From Morinoia aosen (lineage: Eukaryota; Arthropoda; Malacostraca; Amphipoda; Talitridae), in the NCBI GenBank assembly GCA_030386875.1, contig CM059563.1, positions 51,835,602 through 51,899,601 of the forward strand: a stretch of 64,000 nt of DNA. The letters run 5' to 3'. A program made the translations under genes and the position numbers. How positions within the stretch are numbered: position 1 is the stretch's first letter; each line of letters starts with the position of its first letter. Shown piece by piece: positions 1 to 34,595 of the stretch. Below the pieces are notes generated by a model. The model saw only the letters and a program-made list of their open reading frames with translations. It did no database searches and was not told where the DNA came from.

Positions 1-739
1 TATTCCGTATTTAACCGAGTTGATTCAGACATTTACAATAGAAAGGTAGTAAAATACATAATGACCAAATGTGTTTGAGTGAGTTCCTCCAAATAAAAGG
101 ACGAAATTTCTGCACATTTTTTTGAGTAAAGCGAAACAATAACGTAGTTTACAGAGTGTCGCTAAGGAAAATGTTCAGGTATCCTCAAACATTAAAAACA
201 CCGAATGATATAACAAATATTTCCACTAATGGTTGCACAAATCAAAATTCTGCCAACAGTTCGGCTTTTCTAAGTATTTGGAGCTGAAAATCCACATGAT
301 CCTGGTTTAGACTGCCTCAGATACGTTAAAACGTAGTGGCAATCATATCGTCGGTAAACTGGATTGTGACTTCCGTTATCAATTTACTTCACTTACTATG
401 TTCAATGCATATTGACGCACAGTTAAAATAAAAAGAATGAAATCAGATAAGTTAATTATACCGTCTGATTAAACCCCATGGCCCAGTCATAGGACTTTCG
501 GTATCGAGCGCCACACTTCGACACTAATTAAAATTACAACTCAAAGCTCTAATATATCGTACACGTGCATACCATCGCAATTATGCAAGAATAGCCATGG
601 AATGTGCACCAACAGAAAGAATCTGCACAGTATTTCGATGCCGAATCTTGAATTGACAGGTTTCTTCAGAAATTTGAACATTTACAAAATCCGACCTGTC
701 TTACGATGGTTCATGGCGTATGAGATGATTTAAATGAAT
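1..739. other. Flank downstream of DHX15, nothing recognised
   Basis: AT-rich sequence with no long open frame and no repeat shared with the rest of the window that I noticed. Confidence 0.5.
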
Positions 740-1128
740 TTTATTGCCTTATTACCGATCCTTTGATTTCACTCTTCTCTGAAACTCATGATTGAACTTG
801 CAGAATAAAAATTTGAATCTACCACGTGGGAATGGTTCCCTCCTACCCATACCTTTATGTTGCTGTTTCTGTGCCTAGCGGACCCTAGCAGTGATTGTGC
901 TTTCAAAGCTTTGTTCATCCTCTCCAAAGCAAACAGTAGGTGCCAAGATCAACTATTCTCATAACGACAAACTAAGCACAGGCACATCGGACCAGTATTT
1001 CCCCACTAGAACAATAAGTCACTCGGCTTTATCGGGCTCAATGCTGGTTATAGAGTAAATGACCACGCACAAAAATCTTAAGCTATTTTCTCGGTAAATG
1101 CGGCACCTTTCCCGTCGACTGGGGCTCC
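740..1128 (-). promoter_or_regulatory. DHX15 3' UTR with candidate poly(A) signal
   Basis: An AATAAA hexamer on the minus strand lies at 740-745, about 385 nt after the stop codon. No other perfect AATAAA was noticed nearer on this strand. The end of the transcript is inferred, not seen. Confidence 0.4.
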
Positions 1129-23110
<21,982 letters not shown>

Positions 23111-23185
23111 CTGCAAAAAAAAAATGAACATTAGTCATCACATTACTAAAGAAATGCTCCAGACTAAGGAAATGGATCTCATATT

Positions 23186-23278
23186 TCTCATTCTGCCATA
23201 TTTGTAGAAGAAAAATACTTGAAAGTCCTGATTCCTGTACCAACTAAACTATAAGGCCTGTGCATAGTGGTAGTAATG
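23186..23278. repeat. 93-bp direct repeat, copy 1
   Basis: It begins TCTCATTCTGCCATATTTGT and ends GTGGTAGTAAT. A near-identical copy lies at 25789-25881, 2.6 kb away, with few substitutions. Flanks differ, so this is a short dispersed or duplicated unit. Confidence 0.85.
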
Positions 23279-23889
23279 CTCATGTCTATACCATAGTAAT
23301 AATGAGCAGCTCTCTTCAACAGAGTAGATAGTTTTCTGAAATTGTAGGAGCTTCTCAAGTTTTCTTTACTGAATTAATAAGTTTTTTATTTTTTTTTTCA
23401 ATTGTACTCTAATGCTTAGCAATACTACAGAAGATTCAAAATGTATACCTCAACTAAAAGTGCTTTGGAGCTAGTTAGCCCCCATTCAGCACTCTGGAGC
23501 CTTTTGTTGAGTTAGTAACCTTTTTTCAGTTAGTGACTTTCTGCTGATACTTCTTCCTTACTCTAATACTGTAATCTTTCTTCAGCATTTTTTTTTTCAA
23601 GATATGACAACATTGCTTTCTAAAACAAATAACATATTTATCATTAGTTCAATCTTTAGCATGCAAAAAATGACAGGAATTTTTGCTTTCATGTATTGCT
23701 AATTTATATATTTATCAGCCCACTTATTTTATCCCTAATAAATCAAGTTCCTATATTGTGAATTTAAATTCATTTCAGAGTATTGTAACTGAAGTAGCTC
23801 TCCAACCTATCTATAATCAATTAAGTTTTACTCTCATTCCCAGTCTCATTTTTTTCCTCAATTTTAACATTTTACCATCTTTAGCACAC

Positions 23890-24080
23890 CTATCAACATT
23901 TCCCTTCTGATGTTCTCCTATTTCATTCCTATTTTCTTCCCCTGCTTCTTTTATGATTCTCTTCTTGTTTCTTCTTCATTGTTTCCAATTTTTTTCCAAA
24001 TTTTCTTTTCCTGTTTCTCTTTTGATTCTCTCCTTGTTTCTCTTCCGATTTTTTCAAATTTTTCATTTAATTTTTTCCTA
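23890..24080 (+). repeat. Pyrimidine-rich low-complexity tract
   Basis: T/C-rich stretch with recurrent TTTCTT and TTGTTTCT. It produces two long open frames (23683-23910, 23910-24137) of Phe/Ser-rich sequence that I regard as artefacts. Confidence 0.6.
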
Positions 24081-25788
24081 ACACAAATTTTAAAAGATAA
24101 GGCAGGCCACTTGCAATTATTAAATTATACAAAGTGAGAATAACTCATATTGATTTTCAATTAATATTTATACTGAAATCCCAAACTCTTAACAGCATTA
24201 GTTTAACAAGTAAGATCTAAATATATAGCTTAAATTTTTCAATCCTGGCAGACTTCATTTTAAGACATAAATTTATAGGAAAAGTTATTCCAATTGTTTA
24301 ATATTTTCTTGGTTTAAAATATAATATTTCCTCTAATTAATAAGGCATGATGCAGTTGAGCAAGGATTTAACCACTATCTTTCCATTGAAATCTGATTAA
24401 GTAAATATTATACACAAAGTTATAGGCCTCACACTCACATGAATGAACACTGAGTCAAACCATTAGGACCAACCCATTAAAATATATTCCTACTTTTAAT
24501 TTCCTCAAAAATCAAACTTTATCAATCTTAATTACTCAAAGTAATTAAATCATATGCATTAAAAAAAATTACTTTACAACTGAGCTTACCAAACCAACAC
24601 AAAATCCATTACAACAAAGAACTCAAACTCATTTGCCCTCTCCAAGTTCTGAGTCCTGTTGAAGTTCCATGTTGGAATCTCAATATTTTAATTTGAAAGT
24701 TCATTGCTAATGTCACTAATGGTCCCACTCCCTCCTCCCACTCCCATTGGAGAAGACTAGATACAGCTCTGAAATTTGAGAATTTTTTTTTCACTAAGAG
24801 TAAAGCACAAACTTTTCACAGAGTTGAATAGAAAAGCAGAGTGTAGATTCAATACCAGTATTCTAAAGAAATAGATTAATCAGGTAATTTCCAGTCCAGC
24901 ACCACATACCGTGAAGTGGGGTGAAGTTGAACAAAAACCTTATATTATTATTTTATCAAAACCTTATAGAATTTTATAAAATTAACATAAAATACAAGTG
25001 AAATAGTCATTGTATAGAAAAAATGTTTTAGTTTTAAATAATTTGTGAAACTGAGAACCTGGTTAAAAAACAAAAGTGTCAATTGGAAAATAATGTGTTT
25101 TCTGAGAAGAAATCAAAAATGGTACATATAAACATATATCATGCTTATTTTTTGCTACAGAACTTGCAACTTTTCTAACTTATAGTACTGATTAGCAAAC
25201 ATCCTGAAGAGGTTATTATCAGCCCGAAACTTCAAATACTTTCAGTAGATTTCATACAATTAAAATTTTTCAATGAAGGGGTGAAGTTCAACAAGTTCAG
25301 CAAGTGATGAAGATCCAAACACCAACAGGGAGATGCCACCACCATAAAAGAGATAAAGAACCAGAGAAGAGGCTTGAATATGAGATGGAAGAAGAGGAGG
25401 AGAGACCTCTGCATTTGATGCAGCACTGCCAGTGCATTGCTCTACCTATGTTTCTCTATGAATGAAGAACTTAGTATTTTAAGTTAGTTTAAATATAAAA
25501 AATCAGCAAAAAATTGCTTTAATGCAGTTTCTTGTTAATTCAAAGGAAGCTGCTACCCTGGACTTGACCGAATTTTTCAAATTTCACTATTCACGTTTCT
25601 ATTTTCATCTCGAGGAGCGAAAATGCATACAGATATTTAAAATTGAATTCTGAACACATTTGCTTCTACAATTTTTTTTTTCAATAAAAAAGTTATTGAG
25701 CAAACATATAAATTAGCTCAAAATCCTACTCCTACAGTTTTCAACTTAGAAGCTTGATTTTGATCTCATTCGGAAATTTTGATTTTGG

Positions 25789-25881
25789 TCTCATTCTGCA
25801 ATATTTATAGAAGAAAAATACTTGAAAATCCTGATTTCTGTACTGAACTAAACTATAAGGCCTGTGCATAGTGGTAGTAAT
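25789..25881. repeat. 93-bp direct repeat, copy 2
   Basis: Second copy of 23186-23278, in the same orientation. Confidence 0.85.
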
Positions 25882-27762
25882 TTCCTCATTTCATGAATGA
25901 ACTGCCAATCACTGTGCTAAATATTTATTTTGTCCATATTTTCATTCTCTAAGATGTTTGGTTGCACATCAACTATAAGCAATTTTATCACTCAACTATA
26001 AGCACAAATTGTTCAACACAGAAATGGTAAACGTGGACAAAATATCTCGCAATAAGTTATTTGATCTCTAGATGACTATTCTCCATCTGTGTCAAGGAAA
26101 ATACATTTCCAAGCTTCTCCCATCTGTGTCCTACAGGCATTTTATATGACTCTACACATGTTTTACAATTTGCAGAGACATCAAATATGCCATTTGTAAT
26201 TATTACTCCCAGTTCTTGGACATTCCAGTATCCAATCATACACAGTGTCATTGCCAACACTAAATTGTCAGTCAGCTATTGAAGGCTGAGAGGTGTGTGT
26301 GGTTAGCAAAAGTTCTTACTCAATGTTATTGATTCAGCGAGTTTACCGCTCATAGTTTTTTATACTTTTTTTCAACTAAGGGACGTTTCAAGGTGATATT
26401 TTAGAGAATCTGCAGCAGTTGTCATTTTTAGAGATTGTAAGTTATTGAGTAAAAAATCTGAAACAAGTTATGAATCTAATTGCAATATTCACACTCTTTA
26501 TATAAACATACACACATGCTAGTGTTCTGCCCAGCATTTTGAGGACCACATTGGAAATAAGCTTTCACAACTGTTTCATTTCACCAACATCTTATGTGAT
26601 ACAAATAAGGTTTTGCCTGCTGGTTGTTTCAATTTTAGTACAATAGTTCAACAGGATTTGAAAGAATTACTGTAGAGCATGAAGGCCTGTTTAAAATATA
26701 TGCCAATAGCTTATTAATGTCAGCCATAGTAGTTCAAGTTACATCACAGCAATGCTGCATTGGGACAGCTGAATTCCAGAGGTATTTTTTTCTCATGCTT
26801 TCTGCACAGTTCAACTTTGCTGCAAGAATATTAAAAATGCATAAGAATTTTGTTGAATAAAAGAATTAATTTTATCTTACCAGCCTCAACAAGCTCTGGC
26901 AAGTAACAGCTCATTTGCCAATAACATAGTACAGAAGTTGTTCTAACATTCTTCCTTTTCACTGGCCCACAATCACTAAAATTCTTCTTAGAACACATTC
27001 ATAATGGTTTTTAGGCTGCCAATTAATGAAATACACAGGAAAATAAAATAGCATGCAACGCTGCGTAAGTTCACGTGTGACGAGAACGGACGGCGCCTGA
27101 CTGATGACGTGTGACTGACGCTCGACTTGGCACACTTTTCCATCGGCTCAAATTTTTATATCGACTTCCAGTTTGTTCAACTTTAAAAGTCTCACTGTAT
27201 CAATTTTTTCACACTAAATGCAAATATCTCAAGATTTTGCACTGCTTTAACACTCACCACCAAGAAGCTAAGAACTTCTGAACTATTAGTCCAAATATAC
27301 ACATTGTCAAGAAGTTTCTGTGCAAGAATGCGAGTGGTCAGAGTTGAGATTCATTCATTAACAGAGCTTTGCTAGTCTTTCTTTGTTGCTTTTTATTTTC
27401 TAGAATATAATGGGGAAGCTGAAAGAACTCAAATGATTGATTACTACCGTAGGAGATGGGTTCAAAATAACATTGCAAAGGCAGAGCTAAAGATAATGCA
27501 ATTCAGTTTTGAGTCAAATTTAGAGAAGCACTATAATTTAACTCAGTGCAAGGAAGTTAAAAAGCTCATTATTTATAAAACAATGGGTTTTCCTACCAAG
27601 GTCTTACAATTTGGTATTGCCAAATATAGTGATAATGAATGAGATAAAGTGATAATGAGATAAAATGATAACATGATAAGGATGCAACGTACCTATTAAA
27701 TGTTGCTGTTGCTCCTTATATTGCCTCGAAACTTAGCTGAATTCAACCATTAAACCAACTTT

Positions 27763-28840
27763 AGGGGGTCATCTCAAGATTTTGACTATTTTCATCCAAT
27801 TCATTTGAAATTTGGCCAGTATATGCATTCGCTTAAAGTAAACTTTTTTTACTCCTATAACTTTTTCGATTTAGGCCTTATTTTTTTATGAAAAATTAGT
27901 TTTTTGGTACATTTTTATAGATATTTCAAAAGAGAACTCAACATTGAGTTTTGATGCTCGAACAAAACTACATACAGTTATAGAATCCTTGAAGCATTTC
28001 TAACAAAAGTAAAGTAGATAATTTAAACATTTGAAAAAAATTTTTGTGATAAGTGATATTTTATTATATCATAAATACATTATTTTGGGGTTTTGAGCTA
28101 TATAACTTTTTTCCAAAATTTTCAAGTTTCCTACTTTACTCACTGACGAGTTCTCTTTTGAATGTTGAAAGTTAGAGGTTTTTGGTATAAGCCATAAACA
28201 AAATTTTTTGTTGAAATGTAATATAATGGACAATTTATGTAATTGAATGCTGTTTTCATTTTTATTTCGATAATCTCCATGCATCACTTCATAATCACAC
28301 TGTGAATTGTAATTAACAAAAAATGAAAACAAAGAATTATTTATTTTTTATAAAAATTATGAAAATTTAAATTTGTAGTCTGATTCTTATGAAATTTGAC
28401 TACTATATGTAACTTTTGAAAAGAAACAATTTTACTATTCATTTTTTCGATTCAGGCCTTATTTTTTTGACAAAATTGGACATATTGATTTTTTAGTTCA
28501 TTTTTATTGATATTTCAAATGAATAGAACTCATTGAGTTTTTATGCTAGAACAAAACCAAAGACAGTTTTAGAATCCTTAAAGCATTTCAAACAAAGTTA
28601 CAATTTTAAATTTTTCATTTTCCGTTTTATTTATTTTTTTTTTATTTTCTTTTAACATGGGGTCGAAAATTAAGGATTTTTAGTCCTCTTATCTTTAGTC
28701 CCCTGGGGGGATCTAGTGTCCGTTGCGCCATAAAATTTTAGGACCGAATAGTCCACCACCTAAGGGTCCTTCTTCAACAACAAAACATAAAAAGCTCACC
28801 GGACTGACAGAGGCCTGGCAGGGGCCTGAGATGACCCCCT
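27763..28840. mobile_element. Element with 14-bp terminal inverted repeats
   Basis: AGGGGGTCATCTCA at 27763-27776 is the exact reverse complement of TGAGATGACCCCCT at 28827-28840. Inside, a ~200 bp unit is directly duplicated (about 27790-28000 and 28385-28600; shared blocks include TTCGATT(T/C)AGGCCTTATTT and TTTTAGATATTTCAAA-like sequence). No transposase. Family unknown. Confidence 0.7.
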
Positions 28841-28857
28841 TAAGATTAAGATTGAAA

Positions 28858-29216
28858 GATAGTTTAAGCCTCCCTAACCGCTGCAAAAATAGAGCGTATT
28901 GAAGAGAGGAAGGAGGAAGGCACCATGTTGTATGGAGATAAGAAAATGAGGAATCTATGCAGAAAGGGCATAGAAACAGTAAGATGGAAAAGAAGTTCAT
29001 GAAATAAGATAAAAGTTGAAGAAGAAAGTCAGAGGTGCTGAAAAACAGGACAGTAGTGAACCGAAAAAAGGTGGTCCTTAACATAACAAAAAAACATTTT
29101 ATTTCAACAAAAAGAAGGCCTACCTAACTCTCAGCTCGGGCCCTCACATTTTTCCCCTGGGAGCGCTAATTCCCATAGATACAATAGTTCTATCCCCCTG
29201 AGGGGAGATGACCCTC
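28858..29216 (+). repeat. ~350 bp dispersed repeat, copy E
   Basis: Well preserved copy directly downstream of the TIR element 27763-28840, with the full set of family blocks up to CCCCCTGAGGGGAGATGACC. The terminal GAGATGACC resembles the neighbouring element's TIR, which may be chance or a shared end. Confidence 0.85.
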
Positions 29217-30564
29217 TTAATGACCTAAAATTAAGCATTAGGAATTGAACTAGAATAAGTTTGACTCATGACCTATTCCTCTGAAATGACTGAGTATCTA
29301 AGAGTTAATAGTAAATAATTTCCTTCCAATGCACTGCTCATAAATGATACTCATTTCAATTTTTGAGCATCAGCAATGCACAGAGAGAACAATTATGCCA
29401 ACTATATTACGTATCTTACTGGCAATTGCTTTCTTAATAGTTAAAGTTGATAATTAATATAGTTATTTGGTGAAAGGTATGACTCATTCTCCAAGTTTTT
29501 GCTAGGTTTTTCTCAGAGAAGTTTGAGAGAATAAGCCCAAAATATATTTTACAATAAAAACCAAAATAGCCATCACAACATTTGACTTAAAAGCTTTTTT
29601 TAAACCTAAGCTGGTTGAAGTGCATCCTGTCATGATGTCAATAAATCACAAAAATAAAAAATTTTGTTGTAGAACTCAAGGCCTATAAATATTTTTATGT
29701 TACTGATTTTGGCATTTCATACCTAAAAATAAATGGTTTCAAAATGATGCTATCCAATTTCATTTAGTATAGTGTATATGTAATACACACAAATTAATGT
29801 TGAAAGCAAAACACTTTTACCTGGCAAATAATCCACAGTCAAAGACTTCTCACAATAAAAACTTAACAATCCATCATAAATGATGGTTATCAACATTTCA
29901 AGTCGGACAGAGCATGCAGAAATTATAATTAATTTCAAAATATTGTCCATTAGTATTAATTTCTGAATCATTATGTTCACGTAATGCACATGTGATGATC
30001 ATATCTGCAATTCGAAATGCACCACCTTTTTCAGTTTTCCAGTATAAATCTCATGCATGACCACCAACAACTAATATATCCACCATGATAATACCCTTGC
30101 TTCAGCACATTTGCTGCATTGTGCAGTTGTTTCCAGTCGGTTTGGTTAGGTTGTAAAAAGTCCTATTGAAAAACGGCTTTACTGCTCGAATAGATTTTTA
30201 AAAACATGTGAAATGCTAAAATGAAATATACTTTGTAATACATAATAAAATTTGAATGCAGTGCCTTAATACCGATAAATAAGCAAGAAATTTACCTAAT
30301 GCTATGTATGTTTAAAGTGGTCAATAAATTTGAAATGGTGCATAATGAAACTGCTTTCCATGATGTACTCAAGTGCTACAACCTGTAACAGACAAATTAT
30401 TTTCAAGTACGCAACACTAATTATAATGAATAGTGATAGTAGATATCTTCAAGCATTCAATTAACACGATGATTGTGATACGACCCATCGAAGGGTCCTT
30501 TGAAATATTTCAACAATCTTAAAATTAATGGTATTTAACTTACCCAGTTTGTGTTTGGTTTGTG

Positions 30565-30603
30565 TTAGCCATTTTATGAATACCAAATTCATAAAATGGC
30601 TAA
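30565..30603. repeat. Perfect 17-bp hairpin
   Basis: TTAGCCATTTTATGAAT and its exact complement flank a 5-nt loop ACCAA. No flanking repeat structure was noticed, so its nature is unclear. Confidence 0.8.
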
Positions 30604-31474
30604 AAACTTTTGACTTTAAATTTGAATTGATTATTAAACTTCGGTTTAACCTATGACAGTCCCCGTGTTAATGCAGGATGAGTGAGTAAAATATGAGCAC
30701 TTTCGACAAATATCCTGAATGAGATTATTGCAAAATAAACTTGAAAGTAACAGTATAATGGTAATTAAATCTTTGTACTCAAAATTTTTTGATATGTAAA
30801 CTCTAAAAAGGTAATCATATCAATGAACAGCCAAAAAATATGAAATACAGGACTTAAACCTACAATATCAATCCCTGCAAGTAGTTCAACCTTCAACCTA
30901 TATTATCAATCCCCGTAAATTGTCTAACTTCTCAGCATCCCTGTGAGTAGTTGGATGTTGTGAATGCCACTGAGCATCATTCCATTTTTGAAAGTTGTGA
31001 GGTATGAATAAGTTTGTGAGTGGTCCTTAATATTTGAGCTGTAACATATTAGGTTCTTCAGTGCTCATCTTTTTATTTATATTTCTGATTCATAGCTTAA
31101 CACGAAATAAGTTCAATGGAACACTATTATTGAACTCTTTGCAAGGAAATTTGAATGCTCTGTTTGATGGATAAGCTTTCCTTACAGTGGAGTACAATTT
31201 GGTATTTCCAAAGATAATCATAATAAAACAAGAATATTTAGTACTGAAGCACCAATATGTGCCACCTAATGTTGTTAAAAAAAGCTAAAGCCTTATACGG
31301 AATTCAACCTCTGAGAAATTCAAAATCTGTGAATGTTCATTAACATGCCATATTATTTTTTCAATTACAATGAAATGATACAAAATTTATGCATTTCAGT
31401 GATTTTAAACATGTTAGCATTTTGACTGCAACTATAAGTTCAACAACAAACTCAAATTTAAAGTCGACTGTGGT

Positions 31475-31850
31475 AAACTATATTGAAAAAACCAAGCACG
31501 ACCTGGATCATGTCTTCATTTAGCCTCAAGTATTTATGAATATTGAATTTGGGACTACTGGTCAGTCGGTCAGTAGCATTATGAAAATTACCTCCTTGTA
31601 CCACTGGTGGCGCACGTCACAGTCAAAGTGTCAAGTGCAGTGGATTGAACTGAAGTTCAATCTCCAACTCATATTTGGAGTCCATTGTAGTAAGAAATTT
31701 TGAAAATAGCAAACATTAACCGGAACATGCCTTCATTTAGTATTTATAATAATTGAGTCGGCGACTGCTGGTCGTTCAGCAGCATTATGAAATTCCCCTC
31801 CATGATCTCCACAGGGTCACGCTGCACTTAATGAGTCGAATAAATGAACT
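31475..31850. repeat. Two diverged tandem copies of a ~200 bp unit
   Basis: Shared blocks in the same order: TGTCTTCATTTAG / TGCCTTCATTTAG, ACTACTGGTCAGTCGG / ACTGCTGGTCGTTCAG, and AGCATTATGAAA in both. The period is about 215 bp. Confidence 0.7.
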
Positions 31851-33350
31851 TTTCATTAAACAGAAATGTAGCTTTATATAACATGCTGAATATGAGTAAC
31901 AGTAAACTTTTTTTTGTTGTTCAGAAAAACTTGAAACTTTTTATAATTTGTATCCTCTAATCCTGAAATGACACCCTATTCACAAGTTCTTCAAACTGCT
32001 CAAAATTCAATGCACAAAGATTTCTCAGCCAAAATAATCATGAGTTTCAAAATCTAATGTTGTATTTTTTTCTCTCCTGATACACAGCGTTCATAAACTA
32101 TGCCCCGTGCTCTGACTTCCTATGAACTAGTTCAGACCTCACACTTGACAGCAAACAAAAATTGTTTTTCAAAAATCCTATCATAATACTTTTCCTTTAG
32201 TTACACTAGCTTCCCCCTTTACAAGCATCCAAGATACAAACATTCAGAGATACAAATGCAAGCTGATGATGTTATAAATTTAAATTAATGGTGAATAATA
32301 TTTTTTATCACTATTATTTTCTTTAATTATCATTTGAATGTTTAATATTACATCTTCTGTGTCTTATCTTTCTTTACTTACAATATATGTATATATATAT
32401 AAAGTTATAAAGATCTTTAATTGATAATTATTGACTCAAAATTACCATATAATGAATTACAAAAAAAAAGAAACTTATGAGCAGCTTTTCAGAATGAATT
32501 GTGTTTGTAAGTTGGGAACCTGGTGTATATTCTTTCTGAAATCCTAAGGACAAGATAAGTTGCCAATGGTGCTATATTACTATTCATGCAATTGATATTT
32601 TTTATGATATTTTAGTATTACTGCTCATAAAATCTTTCAGCAATTCAGTGGAGAACTAGAATTATTTTTAACTGGGATGGGTGAAGTTATAATACTTGAG
32701 CATATATTTCTTTCCAATTATAGACCTTCAAGTAGGCTCGCTTAAATATTAAAATAATTTAAATAAGTGGGCTATAGGACTAACCACCAGGAGTTATAAT
32801 GAAAGGAGTAAGTTTCAAGGCAATGTGATGCACTCTACTTTGGTAATCATGCATGAAATAATCTTTTTAATTGATTTTCACTTGTAAAATACAAAATATG
32901 CACTAGAAAAATGTGTGCAAACTGTCAAATAAGGAGATAATCACCATTAAAAAAAGTACACAATAATGGCCACCCTACAAGATATTCTATAACAATTAAA
33001 ATTCATTTTCATTGCAGATGAACACTTGTACAATACAAATTTGCTAATCAAAGCTACTGCAAGCCACTTCATTCATCCTCTAATAACCAAATTTCATGGG
33101 TCTTGAATAAAATATGGTAATTTTTCTTAAATTTTCATGAAAGAAACTCAGTACTTTATATAAAGCATTCATAAAATAAGAATGATGCAAGTGATTTCCT
33201 ACAGTCCTCCAGAAAGGACAGTGCCCAATAGAGGGTTAAAGGGATATTGGTCATTTTGATGAGCACACTTTATGACCCGCGTGCTCCATTTTGGCACCAA
33301 CATTTGCAATGCTGTATCTGACCTGCCAGAAGCACTAAGTCATATGCCAT

Positions 33351-33985
33351 TCAGGGGATCGACTAGTCTGAATCAAGAAAATGTCAGTCACTTTTTTTCT
33401 ATGGGATCTAGATCTATGAATTCAGCATAAGTAGGTATTTTAGAAAATACATTGAGGTTGTATTGCATACTTTTCCCATTTTTGCCATAATTATGGAGAT
33501 GATGGAAAAAATTGGTTATTTTCAAGCTGTTTCTTCTCAGAAAGTTGTTAGTGTAGAGAAATGATTCAAGTGTTATTGGATGCTCAAAAAGTTGCTCCAT
33601 ACAGAGTCAAAAGATTATTTTAAAATTCATAATAGTTTCTAAGCTATATTAAAAACCTTCAAAAAAAAAATGAACAAGTCTTTGAATTTTTTTTAATTTC
33701 ATAAAAACTAGACTATTGAAAATTTCAAAATAACCCTTGATTTATGCACCAACTCTCTGTGTATCCTACGATAACAAAATCATTGCTCTACAATAACTTT
33801 CTGAGAAGAAACTGCTTGAAAATAGCCCATTTTTTCTCATTATTTCCATAACTATGGCAAAAAGTATGCAATACAACCCATATGTATTTTTTTTAAATAC
33901 ACACGTATGAAAAATTTCATAGATCTAGATCCCATAGAAAAAATGCGATGGCCGTTTTCTTGTTTCAGACTAATCAGTCCCCTCA
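33351..33985. mobile_element. Fold-back element, 635 bp
   Basis: Arms of about 235 bp face each other around 33590-33740. Examples: CTATGGGATCTAGATCTATG near 33400 against CATAGATCTAGATCCCATAG near 33920; TTTCTTCTCAGAAAGTTGTT near 33530 against AACTTTCTGAGAAGAAACTG near 33797. Ends AGGGGATCGACTAGTCTGA and TCAGACTAATCAGTCCCCT. No coding capacity. Confidence 0.85.
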
Positions 33986-34317
33986 AGTATTTAATTCTAA
34001 TTTACATGATAGCAAAAATTCAGTATTTTTTCAGAACACACTAACCAATTACTAAATTTTTCATGCTTGTATAATGTCAATGACATCAAAATAAACAACT
34101 TTTCTGCAATACACTTTCCATCACAAATATGACAGTAAGGTACACTTTCCGTCACAAGTTATAGTGGTAAGGTAATTTCCGTCTATCTTTGAACAGTTTT
34201 TTTCTTTCAAATGACAAACAGTTTGGCATTATTGATGTCCAAGATGCCACATTTCTTTATCTGTGTTGCTATTTGTTCTGGATGCGCGAGTTATCAGTAC
34301 ACAAAACTTGTATACTG

Positions 34318-34400
34318 ATACGTTAGGCTATGTGGCGTAAAGTTACGTTAGGTTATGTTACATTAGGTAGGGTTAGATTAAGTTAGATTGGGTGAGATCA
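34318..34400 (+). repeat. GTTAGG-rich degenerate tract
   Basis: Repeated GTTAGG/GTTAC/GTTAGATT motifs (for example ACGTTAGGTTATGTTAC). A second tract of similar kind is at 15130-15195 inside the hAT left arm. They resemble the (TTAGG)n arthropod telomere motif but are too irregular to be telomeric. Confidence 0.5.
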
Positions 34401-34595
34401 GTTGATTTATGTTACGTAACTGCTATAACACGTTAAATACTCAATTGCAACGTAAAGTGAATAGAAGAAAAGTTGCTCATTTTGATGCCAATACCATAAT
34501 ACCCATAATAAAAGCAACAAAAATTTAACAATCGATTAGTATGTTGCTCGGATAATTTACCCAAAATTTGAATGATAGCAAACTAAAAACCTATA

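Larger units (their letters stand above)
23279..27762. other. Upstream of the DHX15 exons: no gene recognised
   Basis: AT-rich. It is either a long first intron or 5' flank of DHX15. A CpG-containing patch at 27056-27135 stands out from its surroundings and could be a promoter, but no start codon with a matching splice donor was found there. Confidence 0.45.
28841..33350. other. Intergenic stretch apart from the repeats listed
   Basis: AT-rich, with no coding frame of note and a TA-rich microsatellite near 32385-32400. No gene recognised. Confidence 0.5.

Noticed and set aside
27056..27160. CpG-containing patch as DHX15 promoter with an ATG on the minus strand
   Set aside because: A 57-codon frame starts there but has no donor in the required phase 2 and no resemblance to DHX15 N-termini.
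33226..33240. Possible piggyBac right end (AGAGGGTTAA)
   Set aside because: No matching left end found in the window.
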